A stretch of 64,000 nucleotides of DNA from positions 1 to 64,000 of the forward strand of contig JAODMR010000025.1 of NCBI GenBank assembly GCA_025465475.1, read 5' to 3'. This DNA is from Micrococcaceae bacterium. GTDB taxonomy: Bacteria; Actinomycetota; Actinomycetes; Actinomycetales; Micrococcaceae. Below the pieces are notes generated by a model. The model saw nothing but the letters and a program-made list of their open reading frames with translations. It was not told the DNA's origin and ran no database searches. A program made the position numbers and the translations under genes. Shown here piece after piece: positions 39,545 to 49,724 of the stretch (position 1 is its first letter; each line of letters opens with the position of its first letter).

Positions 39545-40063
39545 GTGAGTAACGCCAAAACTTCGTCCCCGTTTGGACCGGACGGCCGCCTGGAGGTGCA
39601 GCTGAAGATGCTGGACCCGGGCATCGAGCCGCCGTCGTACGCCCACCCTGGTGACGCCGGAGCGGACCTGCGCACCCGCATCGATGTGGACATTGCGCCG
39701 GGGGAGCGGGTCCTGGTGCCCACTGGAGTCTCGCTGGCCCTACCCGATGGGTACGTGGCGCTGATCCACCCCCGCTCGGGGCTGGCGACCCGGCACGGCC
39801 TGACCATCGTCAATGCCCCGGGAACGGTGGACGCCGGTTACCGCGGAGAACTGGCCGTGACACTGTTGAACACCGATAGGTCCCAGGGCATCCGTTTGGT
39901 CCGCGGCGATAGAATTGCGCAAATGGTCATTCAGCGGGTGGAACACGCCCGCTTCGTTCCCGTTGCTGAACTGCCGGATTCCGTGCGCGGCTCGGCCGGA
40001 TTCGGGTCCACGGGCGGCTTCGGCAGCCCGGACGCAGCGGCCGTGCCCGGCCAGGGACGCTGA
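39545..40063 (+). CDS. dut: dUTP diphosphatase
   Basis: AHPGDAGADLRTRIDV, HPRSGLATRHGLTIVNAPGTVDAGYRGE, GSAGFGSTGGFG; GTG at 39545. Confidence 0.95.
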   Translation: MSNAKTSSPFGPDGRLEVQLKMLDPGIEPPSYAHPGDAGADLRTRIDVDIAPGERVLVPTGVSLALPDGYVALIHPRSGLATRHGLTIVNAPGTVDAGYRGELAVTLLNTDRSQGIRLVRGDRIAQMVIQRVEHARFVPVAELPDSVRGSAGFGSTGGFGSPDAAAVPGQGR

Positions 40064-40096
40064 CCACCACACACGTCAAGAAGGAGACTGGCCCGC

Positions 40097-40960
40097 ATGG
40101 TTTTTGGCTTGGGTAAGAAATCGCGGAAAGCCTCCGCGGCCGGGAACGCCGACGGCGGAATGGCCGAGGCGGCATCGGGAGCTGAAACTCCGATCGATGA
40201 TGCGACGGTGGCGGATGGTTCCGCAGTCACGGTGGCCGATGGTTCCGCAGTAGCCGGGACAGGCTCCGCGGTAACCGGACCCGACACACCCGCCGAGGCC
40301 GCGGAACCGAACGCTCCGGAGTACGAACGGGCCACGTTGGGGCCCTTCGACATCTCCGAAGTGGAGGGACGCGACGGGTACGTCGATCTGGGTGCCCTCC
40401 TCATCACGCCGCACGAAAACCTCCAGCTGCGACTGGAAATGGATGAAGCCAGCCAGCGGGTCATCGCCGTCACCCTGGAATTGGGCAGCGCCAACCTTCA
40501 GCTGCAGGCCTTCGCCGCCCCCCGCTCGGAGAACCTGTGGCCGGATATCCGCGGGCAGATCGCGGCCTCGGTGTCCTCCCAGGGCGGAATCGTAGAGGTA
40601 TTGGAGGGCAGCTTCGGTCCCGAAGTGCTGGCCAAACTCCCGGCCCAGGGCCCCGACGGCCTGGCGGGATTCCGGGTTGCCCGGTTCATTGGGGTGGACG
40701 GGCCACGCTGGTTCCTGCGGGGCGTATTCGGCGGCAATGCGGCCCTGGACCGTGATGCCGCGGCGGAGTTGGAGCAGCTGTTCCGCGGCGTCGTCGTGGT
40801 CCGTGGAGAGAACCCCCTCCCACCGCGCGACTTGCTGGCCCTGACCCTGCCACGCGACGCCAAAGCCGACGAGACGGGGCACGTGGCGGCTGACCACCCG
40901 GTGGCGGCCCAGGGCGGCCAGCCGTTCCGCCGCGGTCCCGAGATCACGCAGGTCGGCTGA
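40097..40960 (+). CDS. DUF3710 domain-containing protein
   Basis: GPFDISEVEGRDGYVDLGALLITP...VTLELGSANLQLQAFAAPRSENLWPDIRGQIAASV. Confidence 0.87.
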   Translation: MVFGLGKKSRKASAAGNADGGMAEAASGAETPIDDATVADGSAVTVADGSAVAGTGSAVTGPDTPAEAAEPNAPEYERATLGPFDISEVEGRDGYVDLGALLITPHENLQLRLEMDEASQRVIAVTLELGSANLQLQAFAAPRSENLWPDIRGQIAASVSSQGGIVEVLEGSFGPEVLAKLPAQGPDGLAGFRVARFIGVDGPRWFLRGVFGGNAALDRDAAAELEQLFRGVVVVRGENPLPPRDLLALTLPRDAKADETGHVAADHPVAAQGGQPFRRGPEITQVG

Positions 40961-40964
40961 CTGC

Positions 40965-41318
40965 ATGTCCCACCAGCAGGCTGGCAGGACCACGGCGGTG
41001 ACTCCCATCGCCGAGCTGCCGCTCCGCGGCAGGGCGCTCTGCCGGGGGTTCATCGACTCCGTCACGATTCAGCCTCCCTCCATTCCGCCGTTCTTCACCG
41101 CCATCGTCACCGACAGGGACAAGCACAGCCCGGAGGCCCGGAATATGGGCCCGGAGCAGGGCAACCACCGGGTTCGGCTCATTTGGCTGGGCAGGCGGCG
41201 GGTAGCCGGCATCAGCGCCGGCACCGAACTGAGGTTTGAGGGCATGGTGGCCGAGAGGGATGGCCTGCCCACCATTTTCAATCCCCGCTACGAGATCATC
41301 GGCAAACAGGAGAGCTAG
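40965..41318 (+). CDS. OB-fold nucleic acid binding domain-containing protein
   Basis: 117 aa; FIDSVTIQPPSIPPFFTAIVTD...HRVRLIWLGRRRVAGISAGTELRFEGMVAERDGLPTIFNPRYEI; between DUF3710 and DUF3159 genes. Confidence 0.82.
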   Translation: MSHQQAGRTTAVTPIAELPLRGRALCRGFIDSVTIQPPSIPPFFTAIVTDRDKHSPEARNMGPEQGNHRVRLIWLGRRRVAGISAGTELRFEGMVAERDGLPTIFNPRYEIIGKQES

Positions 41319-41319
41319 C

Positions 41320-42243
41320 TTGACGTCACCCCACGAGCACGGCGCTCCCGCTTCCGGCCCAACCAACGGAACTGCCGGCCCGGCCGCCCGATCCGCCTCG
41401 ACAACGGCTCAGGCTGCCGATGCACCCGCGCCGGGTGCCGGCTCCACTGACCGGCCAGCCGGACCGGGCACGAACGCTGCTGAACCGGCGTCGAGCCCGC
41501 AGCTATCCTTCGCCGCTCTGGCCCAGGAAGCGGCAGCGAACTCCGGCCTGCAGCGCAAGGACAACGGTCAGATCGACCTCCTCAAGGCCGCCGGAGGGTG
41601 GCGCGGGATGGCCGAAACGGTGTTGCCCGGCCTGGTCTACCTGGTGATCTACTCCCTGACCCAGGACCTGCAGCCCTCCATCATGGGCGCCGTCGGCATC
41701 TCCGTGCTGTTCGTCGTGGCCCGGTTGGTGCAGAAAACGCCCCTTACGCAAGCCCTGGCAGGAATTTTCGGCGTTGTGATCTCCGCCGTGCTGAGCGCCG
41801 TCACGGGCAAGGCGGAGAATTTCTATGTCTGGGGTTTCGTCACCAACGCCGGTTACATCGTGGCGCTGCTGGCCTCCGTGCTGCTCCGCTGGCCCCTGCT
41901 GGGACTCGCGTTCGGCTACGTCCGCAACGAGGGCCTGCACTGGCGGCACCAGCCGGCCCGGCTGCGCGCCTACGCGGTGGCGACCTGGATTATGATCGCG
42001 GTCCTGGGGCTGCGGCTGGTGGTGCAGTTCCCGCTGTTCCTGGCCGGCCAGGTCGAGGCCCTCGGAGCGACCCGCCTGATCATGGGCCTGCCGCTGTACG
42101 CGCTGGGACTGTGGCTGGCGTGGCTGGTCAGCCGACCGGCAGCAACCCCGTCCGCAGCAACCGCGTCCGCGGCCGGCCCCGCTGCAACTCCGCGGGCAGC
42201 CGAACCGGGTGCTAGCCCTGACGCGGGGACAACAGCGCCCTAA
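41320..42243 (+). CDS. DUF3159 domain-containing membrane protein
   Basis: Hydrophobic protein from TTG at 41320; AAGGWRGMAETVLPGLVYLVIYSLTQDLQPSI. Confidence 0.83.
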   Translation: MTSPHEHGAPASGPTNGTAGPAARSASTTAQAADAPAPGAGSTDRPAGPGTNAAEPASSPQLSFAALAQEAAANSGLQRKDNGQIDLLKAAGGWRGMAETVLPGLVYLVIYSLTQDLQPSIMGAVGISVLFVVARLVQKTPLTQALAGIFGVVISAVLSAVTGKAENFYVWGFVTNAGYIVALLASVLLRWPLLGLAFGYVRNEGLHWRHQPARLRAYAVATWIMIAVLGLRLVVQFPLFLAGQVEALGATRLIMGLPLYALGLWLAWLVSRPAATPSAATASAAGPAATPRAAEPGASPDAGTTAP

Positions 42244-42877
42244 GCTGATCCTCCGCGGCAATCGTGGTGATGAAGAACAGTTCATCCCCACCATCCACCA
42301 CATCGTCGGCGCTGGGCGTGATCGGTGCCTCGTCGCGCAGGATGGCCACCAGGGTCGAATCCAGGGGCCAGTCAATGGACCCCACCGTGCTGCCGACCAC
42401 GTGGGAATCCGCGGGCACGGTGAATTCAACCAGCGAGGAAACACCGGTCTGCAACGTCAGCAGGCGCACCAGGTCACCGATCTCCACTGCCTCCTCCACG
42501 AGCGCCGTCATCAGCCGGGGCGTGTTCACCGCGACGTCAACGCCCCAGGAGTCATCGAACATCCAGTCGTTCTTCGGGTTGTTCACCCGACCCACCGTGC
42601 GGCCGATGCCAAACTCGGTCTTGGCCAGCAGGGAGACCACCAGGTTCACCTTGTCGTCCCCGGTAGCGGAGACCACGACGTCGGCTTCCTCCAGTTTGGC
42701 TTCCTTGAGCGTGCTGATCTCGCACGCGTCGCCCACCAGCCAGCGGGCACCGCGCAGCCCGCTGCGGCCGATCACCTCCGGCTTGGGGTCGATCAGCAGG
42801 ATGTCGTGCCCGTGGGAGAGCAGCTCACGGGCGATTGAGGAGCCAACGGCGCCCGCTCCGACGATAACAACCTTCAC
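42212..42877 (-). CDS. TrkA/KtrA-type potassium channel regulatory (RCK) protein
   Basis: 221 aa; MKVVIVGAGAVGSSIARELLSHGHDILLIDPKPE. Confidence 0.9.
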   Translation of the reverse strand: MKVVIVGAGAVGSSIARELLSHGHDILLIDPKPEVIGRSGLRGARWLVGDACEISTLKEAKLEEADVVVSATGDDKVNLVVSLLAKTEFGIGRTVGRVNNPKNDWMFDDSWGVDVAVNTPRLMTALVEEAVEIGDLVRLLTLQTGVSSLVEFTVPADSHVVGSTVGSIDWPLDSTLVAILRDEAPITPSADDVVDGGDELFFITTIAAEDQLRALLSPRQG

Positions 42878-43548
42878 TCGGACTCCTTGGCTGGGGCACT
42901 GGCCAGAACATGGCTGATTTCGGAATTGTCGGCGACGTTGAGCATCACGTGCACGGTGTCGCCCTGCTGGTAGCTGGTGTCTGCGCGGGGCAGCATGCCC
43001 TCACCGAAGCGGGTCAGGTATGCCACCCGGGCGCCGGAAGCGCGCTCAATGTCCAGCACGTGCCGCCCGATCCACCCGGGGTGCAGGGCCACCTCGGTGA
43101 GGATCAGCCGCCCGGAGGGCTCCCGGAAGTCGCCGTTGATGCTTGCTTCGGGCAGGATCCGCCGCAGCACCTGGTCGGCGCTCCAGCGTACCGCCGCCAC
43201 CGTGGGAATGCCCAGCCGCTGGTATATCTCCGCCCGGCCGGGATCGTAGATCCTGGCCACCACGTGCTGAACGTGGAAGGTTTCCCGTGCCACCCTGGTC
43301 GCCAGGACGTTGGAGTTGTCACCACTGGACACGGCGGCGAAGGCGTAGGCGTTTTCAATGTCGGCGTGCTTGAGGGTCTCCCGGTCAAAGCCGACGCCGG
43401 TCACGCGGCGGCCGGCAAAGCCGGTCCGTAACCGGCGGAACGCCCGGTCGTCCTGGTCGATGATGGCCACCGAGTGGCCTGCGTCCTCCAGAGTGTGGGC
43501 CAAGGTGGCGCCAACCCGGCCGCATCCCATGATCACGAAATGTGCCAC
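42874..43548 (-). CDS. TrkA-type potassium channel regulatory (RCK) protein
   Basis: VAHFVIMGCGRVGATLAHTLEDAGHSVAIIDQDDRAFRRL; GTG at 43548; ATGA overlap with the downstream RCK gene. Confidence 0.88.
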   Translation of the reverse strand: MAHFVIMGCGRVGATLAHTLEDAGHSVAIIDQDDRAFRRLRTGFAGRRVTGVGFDRETLKHADIENAYAFAAVSSGDNSNVLATRVARETFHVQHVVARIYDPGRAEIYQRLGIPTVAAVRWSADQVLRRILPEASINGDFREPSGRLILTEVALHPGWIGRHVLDIERASGARVAYLTRFGEGMLPRADTSYQQGDTVHVMLNVADNSEISHVLASAPAKESE

Positions 43549-43662
43549 TGGCGCTCCTGTTTCCTCGTTGCGGGGTGTTGTGCCCATTATCTGCTGAACA
43601 ACTCGGGGCTGGCCAATTACGCCCGCCATGACATTGACAAGGCCAGCGACTACCGTTACTGC

Positions 43663-45639
43663 GTGCTGACTTTTTTCAACGCGATCAAGCGGGTGCTGGT
43701 CGGCCGTCCTTTCCGTAACGACCGGATGGCCCACACACTTCTTCCCAAACGCATAGCTCTGCCCATTTTCGCTTCCGACGCGTTGTCTTCCGTCGCTTAC
43801 GCCCCCGACGAAATCCTGCTGACCCTGGCTCTGGCGGGAGTCTCCGCCGTCACGATTTCACCCTTTGTGGGCATCGCGGTCATGGTGGTGCTGCTCACGG
43901 TGGTCGCCTCCTACCGCCAGAACGTGCACGCCTACCCCTCCGGCGGTGGGGACTACGAGATCGCCAATGTCAACCTCGGCAAGTACGCCGGCCTGACCGT
44001 CGCCTCGGCCCTGCTGGTCGACTATGTGCTCACCGTCGCCGTCTCCATGTCCTCGGCGGCGAACTACCTCGCCACCGCTGTTCCAGGGATGCACGGAAGC
44101 CAGACGCTGATCGCCGTCGCCGGCGTCGTGATCCTGGCCCTGGTCAACCTGCGCGGGATCCGGGAGGCCGGCAGCGTGTTCGCGGTGCCGACCTACATCT
44201 TCATGGGCAGCATTTTCGGCATGACCCTGGTGGGAATTTTCCAGGGCATCACCGGCACGCTGGGGCTGGCGCAGTCGGCAGCCCTGGAGATCATTCCGGA
44301 ACCGGACTTTGAGCAGGGCCTGACCGGCCTGGCCGGCGCGTTCCTGCTGCTGCGGGCCTTTTCCTCGGGCGCAGCCGCACTCACCGGGGTGGAGGCCATC
44401 AGCAACGGTGTGCCGAACTTCCAGAAACCCAAGAGCAAGAACGCCGCCACCACGCTGCTGCTGCTCGGCGGCATCGCCGCAGCCATGCTGGCCGGCATCC
44501 TCTATCTGGCCTCCGCCACGAAGGTCCACATTGTGCTGAACCCGGCCACCGAGTTCCTGCTCAACGGCCAGCCGCTGCCGGAAGGGTACGTGCAGAACCC
44601 GGCCATCAGCCAGATCGCCGCGGCGGTCTTTGGCAACGGGTCCATTCCCTTCTTCGTGGTGGTGGCAGCGACCGGCGTGATTTTGGTCTTCGCGAGCAAC
44701 ACCGCGTTCAACGGGTTCCCCGTACTGGCGTCCATCCTGGCCCAGGACGGTTACCTGCCCCGCCAGTTGCGCACCCGCGGTGACCGGCTGGCGTTCAGCA
44801 ACGGCGTCCTGGCCCTGGCCTTTGGCGCCATCGTGCTGATCGTGGCCTTCCACGCCGACGTGACCCGCCTGATCCAGCTCTACATCGTGGGTGTGTTCAT
44901 TTCCTTCACGGCCAGCCAGTTGGGCATGATCCGGCACTGGGGCCGGGAGCTGCGGGTGGTCAAGGACACCGCGGGCCGGCTGCGGATGCTCAAGTCCCGC
45001 ACCATCAACACGATCGGCTTCTGCATGACGGCCACCGTGCTGGTCATTGTGCTGATCACCAAGTTCGAGCAGGGCGCCTGGATCGCCCTGCTGGCCATGT
45101 TCGTCCTCTTCCTGATCATGTGGAGCATCCGCGCCCACTACGACAACGTGGCCAAGGAACTCGCCGTGGACCAGGACGCGGCGCCGCGCGCGCTGCCGTC
45201 CCGCGTGCACGCGGTGCTGCTGGTGTCGCATGTGCGCAAGCCGGTGCTCCGGGCACTGGCCTTTGCCCGGGCGTCCCGCCCTTCCCGGCTGGACGCCATC
45301 ACGGTGGACATCAATCCGGAAGAGACGGAGAAAACCGTTGAGGACTGGGAGAAGCTCGAGATCCCGGTTCCGCTCACGGTGCTCGCCAGCCCGTACCGGG
45401 AAACGATCACCCCGATCATGGACTACATCAAAACCATCCGACGCGAATCTCCGCGGGACCTGGTGGTCGTGTACATCCCGGAGTACGTCGTGGGTAAGTG
45501 GTGGGAGCAGCTGGTGCACAACCAGACCGCCCTGCGGATCAAGACCCGGCTGCACTTTGAAAGCGGCGTGATGGTCGCCAGCGTTCCGTGGCAGCTGAAG
45601 TCCTCCGAAGAGGCGCACAACCTGCAGGAGCTGCGATGA
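43663..45639 (+). CDS. APC superfamily permease, KimA(YdaO)-like potassium importer
   Basis: LPKRIALPIFASDALSSVAYAPDEILLTLALAG, YPSGGGDYEIANVNLG, about 12 TM helices plus a C-terminal cytosolic domain; GTG at 43663. Confidence 0.85.
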   Translation: MLTFFNAIKRVLVGRPFRNDRMAHTLLPKRIALPIFASDALSSVAYAPDEILLTLALAGVSAVTISPFVGIAVMVVLLTVVASYRQNVHAYPSGGGDYEIANVNLGKYAGLTVASALLVDYVLTVAVSMSSAANYLATAVPGMHGSQTLIAVAGVVILALVNLRGIREAGSVFAVPTYIFMGSIFGMTLVGIFQGITGTLGLAQSAALEIIPEPDFEQGLTGLAGAFLLLRAFSSGAAALTGVEAISNGVPNFQKPKSKNAATTLLLLGGIAAAMLAGILYLASATKVHIVLNPATEFLLNGQPLPEGYVQNPAISQIAAAVFGNGSIPFFVVVAATGVILVFASNTAFNGFPVLASILAQDGYLPRQLRTRGDRLAFSNGVLALAFGAIVLIVAFHADVTRLIQLYIVGVFISFTASQLGMIRHWGRELRVVKDTAGRLRMLKSRTINTIGFCMTATVLVIVLITKFEQGAWIALLAMFVLFLIMWSIRAHYDNVAKELAVDQDAAPRALPSRVHAVLLVSHVRKPVLRALAFARASRPSRLDAITVDINPEETEKTVEDWEKLEIPVPLTVLASPYRETITPIMDYIKTIRRESPRDLVVVYIPEYVVGKWWEQLVHNQTALRIKTRLHFESGVMVASVPWQLKSSEEAHNLQELR

Positions 45640-47111
45640 CGGACACCGGAGCGGGCGCCGAAGCGGGCACGACGGCGGCGGGCACGACGGCGGCGGGCAC
45701 GGCGGCGGCGGGCACGACGGCAGCCGGCGGTCCCCGCCCGACAGAGCTGACGGTCACTGTCGGCCCCATCGCCCACGGCGGCCACTGCGTGGCACGGCAC
45801 CAGGGACGGGTCATCTTTGTCCGGCATGCGGCGCCGGGGGAGCGCGTGCGGGTCCGGCTGACCGGGCAGGACGAGGGGGCAAGCTTCTGGCGGGCCGACG
45901 TGGTGGAAGTCCTGGAGGCATCACCGGACCGGGTGCCGCACTTCTGGGAGCCGGCCGACGCGCTGCGGGCCGCCGATCGCGGCCACGTTCCCGTGGGTGG
46001 AGCGGAGCTGGGACACCTGAGCCGGTCCGCCCAGCGGGCCCTGAAGGGGACCGTGCTGCGTGAGCAGCTCCAGCGGCTCGCAGGGCTGGGGCCCGATCGG
46101 CTCGAAGCCGATGACCTGCTCGCCTCCGGGGTGGAGGACGTCGATGCCGGGACCCCGGGAGCAGATGGGCTCGGCTGGCGCACCAGAACCGGTTTTGCCG
46201 TCACTGCCGGCGGCAGGCTGGGCATGCACGCGCACCGCTCAACAACGGTGCTGCCCGTGCAGCAGATGCCGCTCGCCGTGGCGGGCATCAACGACCTGCG
46301 ACTCTGGGAGGTGGACCTGCACGGCCTGATCCGGGTGGAGGTCGCCGCCCCGGCCAACGGGTCGGCACCCCTGGTGCTCCTGGCTCCCGACGCTGCCCTG
46401 TCGCCCAAGGCAGCGGGACAGATCCTCAAACGCGTCTCCCAGCAGATCCTGCAACTCGCCCCAACGGCTGTCTCGGTGGCCGGCTGGGACCCGGACACCG
46501 GGCAGGTGACGCCCCTGCGCGGACGTGGCTGGGTGGCCGAAACTGCCGTCGGGCACGAGTTCCGCGTCAGCGGCGACGGATTCTGGCAGATCCACCGCCG
46601 CGCTCCCGAGGTCCTGCCGGCGGCGGCACTGGGCTTCCTCCAGGAGGGGGACCTGCTGCCGGCCGGAGCTGCCGTTGCCGATCTGTACGCGGGCGCCGGG
46701 CTGTTCACCGCCGCGCTCGCCGACGCCGTCGGTCCCGACGGCGCCGTGCTGTCGGTCGAAGGATCACCCGGGGCCAGCCGCGACGCCAGGAAAAACCTGC
46801 ACGCCGCCCACCACGTGGACATCCAGCAAGGCCGGGTGGAGCGGGTGCTGCACGGCCAACGGCGCCGCTTCGATGCGATCGTTCTGGACCCGCCCCGGGC
46901 CGGGGCCGGCAAAACGGTGGTGCGCCAACTGATCGCGTCCGGGCCACGGGGCATCGCCTACGTCTCCTGCGACCCGGCGTCCTTTGCCCGCGACGTCGGG
47001 TACTTCCGGGCGGCCGGTTGGGAACTGGCCGCGCTGCGGGCCTTCGACCTATATCCCCACACCCACCATTTGGAAACCGTCGCGTTGCTGTTGCCAGGAG
47101 CTGGTTCTTGA
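45636..47111 (+). CDS. Class I SAM-dependent RNA methyltransferase (TrmA/RlmD-like, TRAM domain)
   Basis: TRAM-like N-terminus, FWQIHRRAPEVLPAAAL, DLYAGAGLFTAALA, AYVSCDPASFARDVGYF. Confidence 0.9.
   Translation: MTDTGAGAEAGTTAAGTTAAGTAAAGTTAAGGPRPTELTVTVGPIAHGGHCVARHQGRVIFVRHAAPGERVRVRLTGQDEGASFWRADVVEVLEASPDRVPHFWEPADALRAADRGHVPVGGAELGHLSRSAQRALKGTVLREQLQRLAGLGPDRLEADDLLASGVEDVDAGTPGADGLGWRTRTGFAVTAGGRLGMHAHRSTTVLPVQQMPLAVAGINDLRLWEVDLHGLIRVEVAAPANGSAPLVLLAPDAALSPKAAGQILKRVSQQILQLAPTAVSVAGWDPDTGQVTPLRGRGWVAETAVGHEFRVSGDGFWQIHRRAPEVLPAAALGFLQEGDLLPAGAAVADLYAGAGLFTAALADAVGPDGAVLSVEGSPGASRDARKNLHAAHHVDIQQGRVERVLHGQRRRFDAIVLDPPRAGAGKTVVRQLIASGPRGIAYVSCDPASFARDVGYFRAAGWELAALRAFDLYPHTHHLETVALLLPGAGS
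45666..45725 (+). repeat. 15-bp in-frame tandem repeat, 4 copies
   Basis: GGCACGACGGCGGCG units encoding GTTAA in the methyltransferase N-terminus. Confidence 0.9.
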
Positions 47112-49657
47112 CCCCAGCCCCGTCCTCCCGCCGTCGTGCCCCCACCGCGGGGCCGGACCCCTCCGTGCCCCCGGCGGTGCTGCAGCGGCGGGAAGCGCGG
47201 CGAACGCTTCCCGCACTCGACCCGGACGTGCTCGCCGCCGCGGGGCTGACGCCCCTGCAGGTGCAGCAGCGGGTCTCCGCCGGCCTGACCAACGCCGTGG
47301 CGCACGAAAGCAGCCGGAGCGTCCTGCAGATTCTGCGCGCCAACCTGTTCACCCTCTTCAACGGGGTCCTCGGCGCATGCCTGGTGGTCGTACTGCTGGT
47401 CGGTGACCTCCGCGACGCCCTTTTCGGCTTCATCGTGGCCGCCAACGCCGCCATCGGCGTTGCCCAGGAGTACCGGGCCAAACGCACCCTCGACCGGCTG
47501 GCGATCCTGCACGCGCCGCGGGCCCGCGCCCTGCGCGGCGGAACGGTGCAGGAGCTCGCGGTGGCCGACGTCGTGCACGACGACGTCCTGGTCCTGCGCG
47601 CCGGGGACCAGGTGCCGGCCGACGCTGTGGTGCTCAGCGCGGAGGGACTGGACATCGACGAGTCGCTGTTGAGCGGGGAATCAGACGCCGTGGGCAAGCT
47701 TCCCGGCCAGGAAGTACTCTCCGGGTCCGCGGTCGTGTCCGGATCCGGAACCGCCCGCGTCCACCGGGCCGGCGTGGAGTCCTACGCCAGCCAGCTCACC
47801 GACGAGGCCAAACGCTTTTCCCTGGTGAATTCGGAGATCCGCAACGCCATCAACCGCATCATTCTCTACATCACCTGGGCGTTGGTGCCGATCATCGTGC
47901 TGGTGGTCAACGGCCAGATGCAGGCGCACGGCGGCTGGTCCCAGGCAATCAGCAGCGGCGACTGGCGCCTGGCGGTAATCAGCGCCGTCGCCAGTATCGT
48001 GGCGATGATCCCGGAGGGACTGGTGCTGCTGACCAGCATCTCCTTTGGCCTGGCCGCCGTCACCCTGGCCCGGCGGCAGGTGCTGGTGCAGGAACTGCCC
48101 GCCGTTGAAGGCCTGGCCCGGGTGGACATGGTGTGCCTGGACAAGACCGGCACCCTGACGGAGGGATCCATCGTGCTGGCCGGGCATCAGCTGTTGACGG
48201 ACGCGCCGCCACCCGGTTGGGACAAGGCGCTGGGCTGGCTGGGCGCTGATGACAACGCGAATCCGACGGCGGCATCGCTGCGGCCGGCGTTCCCGGGGAC
48301 ACCTGCGGCGGCCGTCACCGGTCAGGTCCCGTTCAGCAGCGCCCGCAAATGGAGCGCCGTGACCTTCGCGGCACCGGACGGTTCCGGGGAGGCCGCGGCG
48401 GGCACCTGGCTGCTCGGGGCGCCGGAAATCCTGCTGGACGCGGAGGATGCACACCATGCCGGGGTCCTGCACCGGGCGGGCGCCCTGGCCGCCGACGGCC
48501 TGCGCGCCCTGGTCCTGGTCCACGCCGGAGCCCCCGCAACGGACGGCACGCACGGCCGTCCGCACCTTCCCGCGGAACGGCAACCAGTCGCGTTGCTGAC
48601 CTTCACCGAAAAGGTCCGGGCCGACGCCGCCCGCACGCTGGCCTACTTCCGGGAGCAGGGAGTGCAGTTGCGCGTCCTTTCCGGCGACAACCCCCGCACC
48701 GTCGCCGCCGTCGCCCGCGAAGTGGGGTTCGAAAATATTGGCGAGGGCTACGATGCCAGGAACCTGCCCACCGATCCCGACGCCCTGGCAGCGGTACTGG
48801 AACGTGAGCAGGTTTTCGGCCGGGTGACCCCGGAACAGAAAAAGGCCATTGTCCTGGCGCTGCAGCGCCGCGGGCACGTGGTCGCGATGACCGGCGACGG
48901 CGTCAACGACGCGCTCGCGCTCAAGCACGCCGATATCGGGATCGCCATGGGCTCCGGCGCCGCCGCCACCAAGGCCGTGTCCCGGCTGGTCCTGCTGGAT
49001 GGACAGTTCTCGCGGATGCCCGGCGTGGTGGCCGAAGGCCGCCGGGTCATCGCGAACGTGGAACGGGTGGCGAACCTGTTCCTCACCAAGACCTGCTACG
49101 CCGTGGTGATCTCCCTGGTCATCGGCCTGTTGCTGTGGCAGTACCCCTTCCTGCCCCGCCAACTCTCCATCGTCAGTTCCCTCACCATCGGCATTCCCGC
49201 CTTCTTCCTGGCCCTGCTGCCCAACAAACGCAGGTACCAGCCGGGATTCCTGCGCCGGTGTCTGCTGTTCTCGGTTCCGGCCGGCCTGATCATCAGCGCC
49301 TGCATCCTGGCTGTGTACAGCTACGCCCGCGCCGTTCCGGATCCGGACCTTGACGCCGGGGCCCAGCTGCAGGCCGCCCAGACGGCCACCACCGGAACCG
49401 TCCTGCTGGTGGCCCTGTGGGTTCTCGGCGCCCTGGCCAGGCCCTTCGACCGGTGGCGCGCACTCCTGGTGGCAGCCATGGCAGCGGTCCTGGTCCTGGT
49501 CCTGGCGGTACCTTTTGCGCGCGCGTTCTTCGCCCTGCAGATCCCCACCGGAGGGTTGCTTGCCGCTACGATGAGCGTGGTGGTCCTGGGCTGCGCGGCC
49601 ATCGAAATCCTGTACCGGATACTCTCCAAACGAGGCGCGGTATCCGCACGGGAGTAA
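47108..49657 (+). CDS. HAD-IC family P-type ATPase, CtpE-like
   Basis: [18 protein letters not shown] phosphorylation motif, [25 protein letters not shown]-terminus resembles mycobacterial CtpE; TTG at 47108. Confidence 0.88.
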   Translation: MTPAPSSRRRAPTAGPDPSVPPAVLQRREARRTLPALDPDVLAAAGLTPLQVQQRVSAGLTNAVAHESSRSVLQILRANLFTLFNGVLGACLVVVLLVGDLRDALFGFIVAANAAIGVAQEYRAKRTLDRLAILHAPRARALRGGTVQELAVADVVHDDVLVLRAGDQVPADAVVLSAEGLDIDESLLSGESDAVGKLPGQEVLSGSAVVSGSGTARVHRAGVESYASQLTDEAKRFSLVNSEIRNAINRIILYITWALVPIIVLVVNGQMQAHGGWSQAISSGDWRLAVISAVASIVAMIPEGLVLLTSISFGLAAVTLARRQVLVQELPAVEGLARVDMVCLDKTGTLTEGSIVLAGHQLLTDAPPPGWDKALGWLGADDNANPTAASLRPAFPGTPAAAVTGQVPFSSARKWSAVTFAAPDGSGEAAAGTWLLGAPEILLDAEDAHHAGVLHRAGALAADGLRALVLVHAGAPATDGTHGRPHLPAERQPVALLTFTEKVRADAARTLAYFREQGVQLRVLSGDNPRTVAAVAREVGFENIGEGYDARNLPTDPDALAAVLEREQVFGRVTPEQKKAIVLALQRRGHVVAMTGDGVNDALALKHADIGIAMGSGAAATKAVSRLVLLDGQFSRMPGVVAEGRRVIANVERVANLFLTKTCYAVVISLVIGLLLWQYPFLPRQLSIVSSLTIGIPAFFLALLPNKRRYQPGFLRRCLLFSVPAGLIISACILAVYSYARAVPDPDLDAGAQLQAAQTATTGTVLLVALWVLGALARPFDRWRALLVAAMAAVLVLVLAVPFARAFFALQIPTGGLLAATMSVVVLGCAAIEILYRILSKRGAVSARE

Positions 49658-49724
49658 GGGCCGCCTAACTAGCGGGCCGATTGCCGCGTGGCAAGATAAA
49701 AGCTGTGGCGAGAGGAGTCCAACG

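Noticed and set aside
43858-45618. 586-aa minus-strand ORF antisense to the KimA-like permease
   Set aside because: His/Gln/Gly-rich composition typical of antisense reading of membrane protein genes.
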